From Ardenticatenaceae bacterium (GTDB taxonomy: Bacteria; Chloroflexota; Anaerolineae; Promineifilales; Promineifilaceae), in assembly GCA_020634395.1 (NCBI GenBank), contig JACKBU010000016.1, forward strand, positions 41,095 to 105,094: a DNA stretch of 64,000 nt. Reading direction: 5' to 3'. The notes under the pieces are model-generated. The model was not told where the DNA came from, made no database searches, and saw only the letters and a program-made list of their open reading frames with translations. Position numbers and translations under genes: made by a program. This document shows positions 43,364 to 51,133 of the stretch, piece by piece; the stretch's first letter is position 1, and each line of letters opens with the position of its first letter.

Positions 43364-44581
43364 CTACGCGGCTGGGACAACGGCCGTTTTCACCCCATCG
43401 TCACTCCGCACAGTTCGATCGCTAAAGAAGGCCAGAACCACCGCACCCAGGCCCCAAAAAGTAACCACCATGCTCAACGCCCAGCCCACATAAGGAATGG
43501 CCGCCAGCACCACAAACAACACCAGGCCAACCAGCAAGAACCAGACTCGCCGCTGCGCCCGCTGCCAGAACCGGCCCAGCAGCCAGCCGCCGAAGCGATA
43601 GGCGACGATCACCTTGCTGAGGTAAGAGACGAACAAGATAAATATCCAGAAGGCCAATCCTAATCCCGACAGTGAAATGCCCCACCAGGTGAAGGCCAAT
43701 CCCCAAAACGTTGCGGCCGCCAACCCTATGCCCACGGCCGTAAAGATGAGCAGCACGATCACCGAGCCAATAAAACCGACAATGTAAGCCGCCAGACCGG
43801 ACCCCACAGCAGGCCACGGCCGTTTCCCCGCTTCGTCTGACCATCTGCCCATCAATCTGGGGGCCAACCAGAGCGCCAGCAACCCGACCAGGATGTAACT
43901 GACCAGCAGCCGTCCCTGACCCGATAACCAGCCCAGGGCAGCGGCCGTCTGCGGGTCGATCGGGTCGGATTGCGCCTGGACACGGTACATGGTGCCCCGG
44001 CCGCGCGTATCGATGGTCAGGCCCGGTTCCAGGAACGAGACCGACTGCCCTGTGGTGGCCCGATTGACCGAGTTCAGCACAAAGCGGATCGCTTCGATGA
44101 GGCCAATGACAGCCTGCGTATCGCGGCCCACGCTGCCGCCCAGGCGGGCGCTAAAAGTCAGAGCGTATAAATCGCGTTCAATTGTGGAGCCTCTTTCGGT
44201 GAGCAAACTGACGCCCAAACTGTAGAGACTGCGGCCAATAACGGCCGTTTCGCCCACCTGCAGCGATATCGCCCCCACGTAGGCGCTGCCACCCACGTCG
44301 CCATTGATCACCACTTTATCGCCAATCACAAACAGGCTGCCGCTCACGCTGCCATCGACAATAACCGTCCGCCCCACGATGAAGGCATCGCCATCCACCG
44401 ACCCGGCCAGGCGCACGTCGTTGCCGTTCAGCACCACATCGCCCTCAATCTCGTCCCCGGCGGCCACCAGTTCGCCAAAAATTACGCCCTCGGCCCGCGC
44501 CGACTGGGTGATCCCTAAAAACAGCAGCAGCAAAACAAATACGGCCGTTGCCCGACCCCATGTTCCTCGCTTTCCATTCAT
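43364..44581 (-). CDS. Bactofilin-like polymer-forming domain with multi-pass membrane part
   Basis: The 405-residue protein has an N-terminal signal segment (residues 10-32). A right-handed beta-helix of short repeats follows (GDVVLNGNDVRLAGSVDGD, DGSVSGSLFVIGDKVVINGD), typical of bactofilins and outside the cytoplasm here. The C-terminal half has about five membrane helices. GGAGG is 8 nt before the ATG at 44581. It ends the Nudix-channel-EEP run. The fusion of a bactofilin-like helix to a membrane domain is a known arrangement in several phyla, of unknown function. Confidence 0.8.
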   Translation of the reverse strand: MNGKRGTWGRATAVFVLLLLFLGITQSARAEGVIFGELVAAGDEIEGDVVLNGNDVRLAGSVDGDAFIVGRTVIVDGSVSGSLFVIGDKVVINGDVGGSAYVGAISLQVGETAVIGRSLYSLGVSLLTERGSTIERDLYALTFSARLGGSVGRDTQAVIGLIEAIRFVLNSVNRATTGQSVSFLEPGLTIDTRGRGTMYRVQAQSDPIDPQTAAALGWLSGQGRLLVSYILVGLLALWLAPRLMGRWSDEAGKRPWPAVGSGLAAYIVGFIGSVIVLLIFTAVGIGLAAATFWGLAFTWWGISLSGLGLAFWIFILFVSYLSKVIVAYRFGGWLLGRFWQRAQRRVWFLLVGLVLFVVLAAIPYVGWALSMVVTFWGLGAVVLAFFSDRTVRSDDGVKTAVVPAA

Positions 44582-44658
44582 CGCTCGCCTCCTGTAGGTA
44601 AACAGTCTGTTTAACAATGGCTTAACTGCTCCACATCGACACCCTAACTATACCTGAA

Positions 44659-45537
44659 TTACGGTTGGCCGTCGCCAGATTGCGGTCCGCTCCAGGCCAG
44701 TGTCGCCCAGACTGGCAGATGGTCGCTGGCGGCCGTTTCCGCAGCAGCGCCGGCGGCTAAAACGGGCAGCCCGCGGGCAAAGATATGGTCGGCGGACACC
44801 CCCATGCCGGCCACCTCCACCGTCGGGCCGGCCGCAGCCGAAACCCGCTCCAGGCCAACGGCCGTAAACACCCCCTCCAGCAGCGCCACATCCCCCGCCG
44901 TCACGCTGTTAAAATCGCCGCCGACGATGACCGGCCCCTCGCCCGGCGCAACGGCCGTAGCCACGGCCGCTGCCTGCGCGATACGCTCCCGCCGCCCCAA
45001 CCAGTACGTTTCGGTATGCGTGCTGACGACAACCAGCGGCGCGCCATCAACGAGGATCGTGGCTTTTACAGCAATGCGCCGCTGGGCGTTGCTGGGATTG
45101 GCGTAAGGCAGCAGCAGTTTTTCTGGCCGGGTAATGGGCCATCTGGCCAGGATAGCGTTGCCAAAATTACGGCCGTGATGCGCGTGGACCGAAGCCGGAA
45201 AGTAGACATAATTATAAGCCAGGCGCTGGGCGATGGCCGCCACGCCGGTTTCGTCCATTTCTTGCAGCAGCAGCACGTCGGCATCGCGCAGGTGGGGGTT
45301 CTGGCGGATTTCGGCCACGGCCGTTTCCACCGCCTCGCCATACCGGATGTTCCACGTGGCTATCCGAAGCTCGCCGTGAAACGGCCGTGCCGGTTCAGCA
45401 TACTCCCCACGAAACAGGGGGCCAGCCGGATCGGCGTAGTTGTCGACCGTGCGCGCCGTGCGCACACCCCACAGCGACAGCAGCAGCGCCAACGCCCCGC
45501 CCCACACCCCGACTCGCCAGGAACGATGCCCCCTCAT
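44659..45537 (-). CDS. Endonuclease/exonuclease/phosphatase (EEP) family protein, membrane-anchored
   Basis: The 292-residue protein has a single N-terminal membrane helix (residues 10-27). The EEP core motifs are IATWNIRYG, DVLLLQEMDE, STHTET, VGGDFNS and SDHLPVWA, so metal and catalytic residues are intact. Anchored members of this family include sphingomyelinase-like and other phosphodiesterases; the substrate is unknown. Its ATG directly follows the TAG of the potassium-channel gene with no spacer. Confidence 0.9.
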   Translation of the reverse strand: MRGHRSWRVGVWGGALALLLSLWGVRTARTVDNYADPAGPLFRGEYAEPARPFHGELRIATWNIRYGEAVETAVAEIRQNPHLRDADVLLLQEMDETGVAAIAQRLAYNYVYFPASVHAHHGRNFGNAILARWPITRPEKLLLPYANPSNAQRRIAVKATILVDGAPLVVVSTHTETYWLGRRERIAQAAAVATAVAPGEGPVIVGGDFNSVTAGDVALLEGVFTAVGLERVSAAAGPTVEVAGMGVSADHIFARGLPVLAAGAAAETAASDHLPVWATLAWSGPQSGDGQP

Positions 45538-46548
45538 CTAGCGCGCCAAACTTTCCAGATTAAGCAGCTGCTCGCGCGTTCCCACGACGATCAGTTCGTC
45601 GCCAACCATCAGGCGGGTATTGGCGTCGGGAATAAGCGTGGAGGTTTGCCCGGAATTGACGGTGTGGCGCAAGGCGATCAGCGTCACGCCGGTCTGGCGG
45701 CGCACGTCGGCATCGCCCACAGTTTTGCCCTCCAGGTACGAACCGTTTTCAACGACGACCTCCTCCACCCACACTTCTTCGCCGGTATCCAGGGTAGCCA
45801 CCTCAAAAAAATCGACCACGTGCGGCCGGATGGCGATGTTGGCCATGTGTCGCCCGCCGATCTGGTAAGGCGAGATCACCCGGTTGGCCCCGGCCAGGCG
45901 CATTTTGGCTTCGTTGCCGCCATCGACACTGCGGGCGATGATGTACAGCCCGGCGTTAATGGCCCGCGCGGAAAGGACAATAAACAGATTGACCGAATCT
46001 TCACCGGCGCAAACGATCATGCCCCAGGCGCGTTCCACGCCGGCGCGGCGCAGCACGGTGTCGTTGGTGGCGTCGCCTTCGATAACGTTGAAACCTTGCT
46101 CCACAAGGAGTCCCACACGAGATGGTTCTTTTTCGATGAGGACAAACGGCCGTTTCCCCTCCAGCAGCGTCACCACCACGCTTTCCCCTACACGGCCGTA
46201 TCCACACACAATCACATGGTCGCGCATCAAATCTACCTGCCGCATAATCCGTCGTTTCCTCCACTGCCTTAGATAATCGCGCTCCAATACCAGTTCGCCC
46301 AGAGTGCGCAGGCCATAGGCCAGCGTGCCCACGCCTAACAAAATCAAACCGATGGTAAACAACCGGCCGGCCGTCGAAAGCGGATTAACCTCACTGAACC
46401 CCACGGTCGTCAGGGTGATGACCGTCATAAACAGGGCGTCGACCGGCCCCCATCCTTCGAGCAGTATGTAACCCAGCGTGCCCAGGGCCAACAGCCCCAA
46501 CACCATCAATACCAACAGGGTGATTTTGCGGTTGGTTGTGCCTTTCAA
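45538..46548 (-). CDS. Potassium channel with RCK (TrkA-N/TrkA-C) domains
   Basis: The 336-residue protein has two membrane helices around the selectivity filter TVITLTTVGFSE (TVGF instead of TVGY). An RCK NAD-binding domain follows (HVIVCGYGRVGESVV, VIEGDATND) and a TrkA-C domain closes it. It is a ligand-gated K+ channel of the MthK type. The start is set at a TTG that overlaps the TGA of the Nudix gene (TTGA). The frame stays open for 120 codons upstream, but those overlap the Nudix gene and have no homology. The EEP gene follows with no gap. Confidence 0.87.
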   Translation of the reverse strand: MKGTTNRKITLLVLMVLGLLALGTLGYILLEGWGPVDALFMTVITLTTVGFSEVNPLSTAGRLFTIGLILLGVGTLAYGLRTLGELVLERDYLRQWRKRRIMRQVDLMRDHVIVCGYGRVGESVVVTLLEGKRPFVLIEKEPSRVGLLVEQGFNVIEGDATNDTVLRRAGVERAWGMIVCAGEDSVNLFIVLSARAINAGLYIIARSVDGGNEAKMRLAGANRVISPYQIGGRHMANIAIRPHVVDFFEVATLDTGEEVWVEEVVVENGSYLEGKTVGDADVRRQTGVTLIALRHTVNSGQTSTLIPDANTRLMVGDELIVVGTREQLLNLESLAR

Positions 46549-47528
46549 TCGAGCAGGGCGCCTCCCCGCGACCGGTTGTCTGAGGCGATGTTGGCAAAGA
46601 CTTGAGCGTACAAGGGGCGAAAGAAGTCCGGCACGGTCTGCAGCACTTCTTCGGGGAGCAGCCAGGAAACGGCCGTTACTTCTTGCAATTCCGGCACAGC
46701 TTCTCCGCTCTCTAACCGGGCCAAAAAGAGCGTACCCACGTTTTTCACCTGGTCGCCATTGGGAAATGTGTGATGGTAAGTGGGCGATGAGTAGATAGCC
46801 AGAATGCGTTCGAGCGTCACATGATAGCCGGTTTCTTCCAGGGTTTCGCGCACGGCCGTGTGGGCCGCGTTTTCGCCCAGGTCGGAATAACCAGCGGGGA
46901 AAGTCCACGCGCCGTTATCGCGCCGGCGTACCATGAGAAAACGGCCGTCGTCGCGCGTCGTGGCTGTCATTGCACCCACGGCCACAATGCGCTCGTGGCC
47001 CACGTGCTGGCGCATGAGCTGAATCTGATCAGACGGCCGTTCCGCCACAAACGGCGGCGTAAACGCTGGCGGTCCACCCCGCTCCGCATCACGAATCATC
47101 GCCCAGTACCAGTGCGGTACTGGCAGTGCTTCCATTTCGTCTACTGCAAAAAACGCCTGATCGCTTGTTTCCAGGCCGTCAGGCGACATCGTTCCACCAG
47201 AAAGACGGCCTGTAAGGCACACGGTATACTGTTGTACTTTATCCCCATTTGGATAAGTGACATCATAGTGGGGATGAGTATAAATGCCCACCAGATCAAG
47301 CTTCCCGGCCTCCAGACCGGTTTCTTCAAAAAGTTCGCGGCGGGCACAGGCCTGAATATCTTCATCGATTTCCAACGCACCACCAGGCAATCCCCATACA
47401 TCAAAATCGGTACGACGCTGTAGCAGGATGCGGTTAGAGGCATCCCGCAGAACAATCGAGGAGGTAACGAGAAATATTTTTTGCCTCCCCACGCGCTGAC
47501 GAATCCAACTTATATATGACTTAGACAT
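46545..47528 (-). CDS. Tandem double Nudix hydrolase
   Basis: The 327-residue protein contains two full Nudix domains. The first box is G(GALEI)DE...RRELFEETGL at about residues 51-72. The second reads AGYSDLGE...VRETLEETGY at about residues 217-240. Both keep the RExxEE metal site, so both could be active. Residues between carry PSDQIQLMRQHVGHERIVAVGAM. Duplicate Nudix domains in one chain are uncommon. ATG at 47528 was preferred to a TTG 6 nt upstream. It leads the minus-strand operon with the K+ channel. Substrates are unknown. Confidence 0.88.
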   Translation of the reverse strand: MSKSYISWIRQRVGRQKIFLVTSSIVLRDASNRILLQRRTDFDVWGLPGGALEIDEDIQACARRELFEETGLEAGKLDLVGIYTHPHYDVTYPNGDKVQQYTVCLTGRLSGGTMSPDGLETSDQAFFAVDEMEALPVPHWYWAMIRDAERGGPPAFTPPFVAERPSDQIQLMRQHVGHERIVAVGAMTATTRDDGRFLMVRRRDNGAWTFPAGYSDLGENAAHTAVRETLEETGYHVTLERILAIYSSPTYHHTFPNGDQVKNVGTLFLARLESGEAVPELQEVTAVSWLLPEEVLQTVPDFFRPLYAQVFANIASDNRSRGGALLD

Positions 47529-47628
47529 GGGCAAAGTCTACTTTATTCAAATGGCCTTATCAAATTCGGCAGTTGCTTGCTAAACTACACAGAAAGGATG
47601 GTCTAAGGCCGCAAGCCTCAACAAACCA

Positions 47629-49863
47629 GTGTCTAATAATACTTCTCTCTGGCGTCGAATACGCTACGGGATCGGCGCGCGCATCATCATCCCCTTCCTT
47701 TTGCTTACCCTGTTGGTAGCAGGTATTGGCACATTCATTATCACTTCCCAGTTTACCCAGACTGTTAACGAACGATATAACACGCAGTTGGTTGACGCCG
47801 GACGGGTAGTGTCCGAGCGCATGGTGGACTTTGAAGATGCGCGGCTAAGCACCTTGCGGACAATTGCCGGCACGCAGGGTGTGGCCCAGGGATTGCTGGA
47901 CGGGGACACGGCCGTTATCGAAGAGCTCGTTATGCCCGTCATTCTCAACGATGGAGCCGATGCTGTGGAGCTGCTAGATAAAGACGGGCTAGAAATCTAC
48001 GGTTGGCAGCGGCTCGAAGACGTGCCCCTCGACGAAATTGAAAGCCAAAGCGGGCGCGATTTTTCCTCCATTGATGACGTGGCCCTCGTTTTGGAGGGCT
48101 ACACCGATGAGTCTGGTGACAAGCGCGTGATTCTGAGCGAAACGCCAGAAGGATACTTTCTGTTTACCCTGGGTCCGGTCATTCTCGATGGGGAGCAGGT
48201 AGGCGCGGCAATGGTGGGCACTTCCCTCCAAACCATGGCTGAAGAACTTTCGCAGTATGCCCTGGCCCGGGTGACGTTATATGCTAAAGACGGCCGTGTC
48301 CTGGAAACCACCCTGGGTTCCGAGGAAGAAACCGGCGTCCTTGGTCTGCCGTCTACTTCCCTGACCTATACCGACATCGTCGACGCCCTGCGCGAAAAAC
48401 CGGAGCGCGCCCAGGTTGTGGCCACCAAAGCCGATTCCGAAGTGCCGCTGGCCCAACTGGAACTGATGGGCCAGATTTACCGACTGGCTTTTGGCGATTG
48501 GCGGCTGCGTGGTCAATCGTTTGGTTTGTACAGCGTCGCCTTTCCCATCAACCTTGTGGCCTCACCGCTGAACCAAAACCGGGACACCTTTCTGGTTATT
48601 TTCACCGTCACCTTTTTAGCTGTCCTGATCATCGGTTCCTGGACTGCCCAGCGGATCACCAAACCACTATCGGCACTTGTGCTGACGGCAACGGCCGTGG
48701 GCGAAGGGCACCTGGATCAACGCACCGGCATCAACCGCCAGGATGAAATCGGCCAGTTAGCCGCTTCCTTTGACCTGATGACCGCCCGTCTGGAAACCCG
48801 CACCCAACAACTCATCAAACAAACAAGCGAACTGGAAACGATCCTCAACACCATCACCGATGGCGTCATCCTGCTAGACAACGCCAGCAACATCGTTGTC
48901 GCCAATGTAGCCGCCGAGCAACTGCTGACCGACCTTTCTTATGATTTCTTGGTGGCCGGCCCCATCCGCGAACTGCTGCCGGGCAGCAAAAATTATCAGG
49001 AGACAAATGCCGGGCAGCCAGACGAAGAAACAGACACGTACACGCAGATCAAACAGTACCAGATCGGCCGGCGCAACCTGATGACTCTGGCCACCGAAGT
49101 CATGACCCCGGCCGGCGAACACTTTGGCACGGTTCTTGTTCTGCGCGATGTCACGCGCGAGGTCGAAGCTGAACACTTGAAGGATGCCTTTATCACCAGC
49201 ATCTCCCGGGAGCTGCGCACGCCCCTAAACGCCATCCAGGTCTATACGGACCTCCTGCTAAAAACCGGCAACGATCAACTAGACGGGCGGCAGTTGGCGT
49301 TTGTACGCAACATTCAAAAAGGGAGCAGCCAGCTCGAACATCACCTCGATCAGCTTATCCACATCTCTGAAATTCAGGCCGGAACGGTCAAACTAGACCG
49401 CCGCCAGATTCAGTTTTCGGAGGTGGTGCAGGCGGCAGTTGATAATTGGCACGGCCGTTTCGAAGCCAAACGCATCGATCTGCATCTGCAACTGCCCGAT
49501 GAAAGTCCGTCCATCACCGCCGACCAGGCACAAATAGGCTGGGTCATCGAGAGCCTGCTCAGTAACGCCCACAACTACACCCCCTCCGGCGGGCAGGTAG
49601 AGGTGCAGCTTACCAAAAACGAACACGTGATACACCTGGATGTCATTGATTCCGGCATCGGCATCGCCAAAGGGGATCAGGCGCATCTGTTCGATCGATT
49701 TTTCCGCGCGCAGAACAGTGTTAATCACGAAATGCGCGGCGTGGGCCTGGGCTTATTTATTGCCCGCACCGTCGTGGACATGCACCAGGGCGATCTCCAG
49801 GTGGAAAGTGAACTGGGGCACGGCAGTACTTTCCGGCTCACATTGCCGCTGGATAACCCATGA
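47629..49863 (+). CDS. Membrane sensor kinase with Arg in place of the phospho-acceptor His
   Basis: A 744-residue protein: helix (residues 18-38), extracytoplasmic Cache-like sensor, second helix (320-338), HAMP (KPLSALVLTATAVGEGHLDQR), coiled coil, PAS-like domain (DGVILLDNASNIV), HisKA and HATPase. The H-box reads SISRELRTPLNAIQ, so residue 527 is Arg (CGG at 49207) where His is expected. The HATPase boxes are intact (LLSNAHNYTPSGG, DSGIGIAKG, GVGLGLFIAR). It may be a pseudokinase or signal by another route. It starts with GTG without a close ribosome site, and its stop overlaps the next ATG (ATGA). Confidence 0.87.
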   Translation: MSNNTSLWRRIRYGIGARIIIPFLLLTLLVAGIGTFIITSQFTQTVNERYNTQLVDAGRVVSERMVDFEDARLSTLRTIAGTQGVAQGLLDGDTAVIEELVMPVILNDGADAVELLDKDGLEIYGWQRLEDVPLDEIESQSGRDFSSIDDVALVLEGYTDESGDKRVILSETPEGYFLFTLGPVILDGEQVGAAMVGTSLQTMAEELSQYALARVTLYAKDGRVLETTLGSEEETGVLGLPSTSLTYTDIVDALREKPERAQVVATKADSEVPLAQLELMGQIYRLAFGDWRLRGQSFGLYSVAFPINLVASPLNQNRDTFLVIFTVTFLAVLIIGSWTAQRITKPLSALVLTATAVGEGHLDQRTGINRQDEIGQLAASFDLMTARLETRTQQLIKQTSELETILNTITDGVILLDNASNIVVANVAAEQLLTDLSYDFLVAGPIRELLPGSKNYQETNAGQPDEETDTYTQIKQYQIGRRNLMTLATEVMTPAGEHFGTVLVLRDVTREVEAEHLKDAFITSISRELRTPLNAIQVYTDLLLKTGNDQLDGRQLAFVRNIQKGSSQLEHHLDQLIHISEIQAGTVKLDRRQIQFSEVVQAAVDNWHGRFEAKRIDLHLQLPDESPSITADQAQIGWVIESLLSNAHNYTPSGGQVEVQLTKNEHVIHLDVIDSGIGIAKGDQAHLFDRFFRAQNSVNHEMRGVGLGLFIARTVVDMHQGDLQVESELGHGSTFRLTLPLDNP

Positions 49864-50822
49864 CCGCCGTATCGACCAGCCCTCCCGCCAGCGATCGCTC
49901 GCGCCGCCGATTCCTTTTCCTGATTCTTGCCCTCGGTCTGCTGGCGAACTTTGTTTGTATTTTTGTTTCCTTTTGGCTGGCGTTATGGATTTATGGGCAA
50001 TCGGACGCTGTGAACGCCGATATGCTGGCGCAAAGTGCCGCCGATTACGGCCGTGATACCCTCATCTTTGCCCCGTTGGATCCGGCCATCATTGAGCAGG
50101 CGGCCACCGACGCCGCGCGTCTGGCACTCACCCTCACACCTGCCTCCGGCGATAACGGCGACGATTTCCTTTCGCCTGTCCCGATAATCCAGTTTCCTAC
50201 AGCACGGCCGACGGAAAACGCCCCCAACAGCCAGCCGACAGCCACGTCTACGCAGCCGCCCACCGCCACGCCTGGCAGCACGGCAACGGCCGTTGCCACG
50301 CCCTCATCCACATTAACACCCACCTCCACGCCGCCGCGCCCCACACCCACAAGCGCGGCCGCATCCTCGGCCACTCCCACGGCAACCTTCAGCCGCACGC
50401 CCACGCCCACCACCACACCCACAAAAGCGCCCACACCCACCCCTACCGCTACCAGCGCCGGGCCGGGTTTCACTCCCAAACCCACGGCCACAGCCACCGT
50501 GATTCCGACAGCCACGCCATCGCCTTTGCCCAGCAAAACGGCCGTGCCCACCAACACCCCGCAGCCTACCAAAACGCCCACTTCGCGGCCTACCTTCACA
50601 CCCCAGCCCACCAACACACCTCGCCCCACCAACACGCCCCGCCCCACCAATACGCCGCAGCCCACCAACACACCCAAACCAACCAACACGCCGATACCTA
50701 CCAACACCCCGGTCCCCACAAACACGCCCGTGCCACCGACCAACACGCCCGCACCGCCCCCCACCAGCACACCGAACCCCTATCCCGAGCCACCTACGTC
50801 TACGCCCGGCCCTTACCCCTAG
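49860..50822 (+). CDS. Membrane-anchored Pro/Thr stalk protein with PTNTPx repeats
   Basis: The 320-residue product has a basic N-terminus, one membrane helix (residues 18-46) and about 60 residues of ordinary sequence with an ADMLAQSAADYGRD helix. More than 200 residues of Pro/Thr-rich stalk follow, ending PYPEPP...GPYP. Hexapeptide PTNTPx units repeat about eight times near the C-terminus. The stalk probably spans the envelope and may be O-glycosylated. The ATG overlaps the stop of the sensor kinase gene, so the two are translationally coupled and may work together. Confidence 0.75.
   Translation: MTAVSTSPPASDRSRRRFLFLILALGLLANFVCIFVSFWLALWIYGQSDAVNADMLAQSAADYGRDTLIFAPLDPAIIEQAATDAARLALTLTPASGDNGDDFLSPVPIIQFPTARPTENAPNSQPTATSTQPPTATPGSTATAVATPSSTLTPTSTPPRPTPTSAAASSATPTATFSRTPTPTTTPTKAPTPTPTATSAGPGFTPKPTATATVIPTATPSPLPSKTAVPTNTPQPTKTPTSRPTFTPQPTNTPRPTNTPRPTNTPQPTNTPKPTNTPIPTNTPVPTNTPVPPTNTPAPPPTSTPNPYPEPPTSTPGPYP
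50607..50750 (+). repeat. Tandem 18-bp coding repeats (PTNTPx)
   Basis: About eight imperfect 18-base units of the type CCCACCAACACGCC-x encode PTNTPR, PTNTPQ, PTNTPK, PTNTPI and PTNTPV. The third base of most codons varies between units, which indicates selection on the protein rather than recent slippage. Confidence 0.85.
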
Positions 50823-51133
50823 CTGAGCCGGCGAGTTGCTCCCAGGCGAACAACTGAACGGCCGTTGGTCCCCCCGAAAAACCTGGTTTATAATATTTTT
50901 CGTCAATTAAGTTCAGCAATTCTTTACCAACCCATCACCACGGCGATCACCTCAGAAAGTACATGCCCTCAACCGATGCTTTGTGTCCTGACCACCGTCC
51001 ATCCCTATCATTCGCGATCGACTTTCCCCTTAGTTCATCTGCCACCGCTAGAGTTCCCAGATTATTTATCGACGAATGGCCCGGTGGGCTGTTCATTCTA
51101 ATAACCGTCAACTAGTGACAGGAGAGCTGCCCC
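50823..51133. other. Intergenic region of 311 bp
   Basis: No gene is supported here. There is one ACGGCCGT word and an AT-rich TTTATAATATTTTTC stretch near 50888 that could be a promoter -10 region. AGGAG lies just before the transporter start. No hairpin terminator was found for the preceding stalk gene. Confidence 0.5.

Noticed and set aside
45538..46908. 456-residue version of the potassium channel
   Set aside because: The extra 120 N-terminal residues lie entirely in another frame of the Nudix gene and show no homology.
50607..50750. CRISPR-like regularly spaced repeat
   Set aside because: Units are 18 bp, contiguous and in frame with a Pro/Thr stalk; no spacers of CRISPR size and no cas operon.
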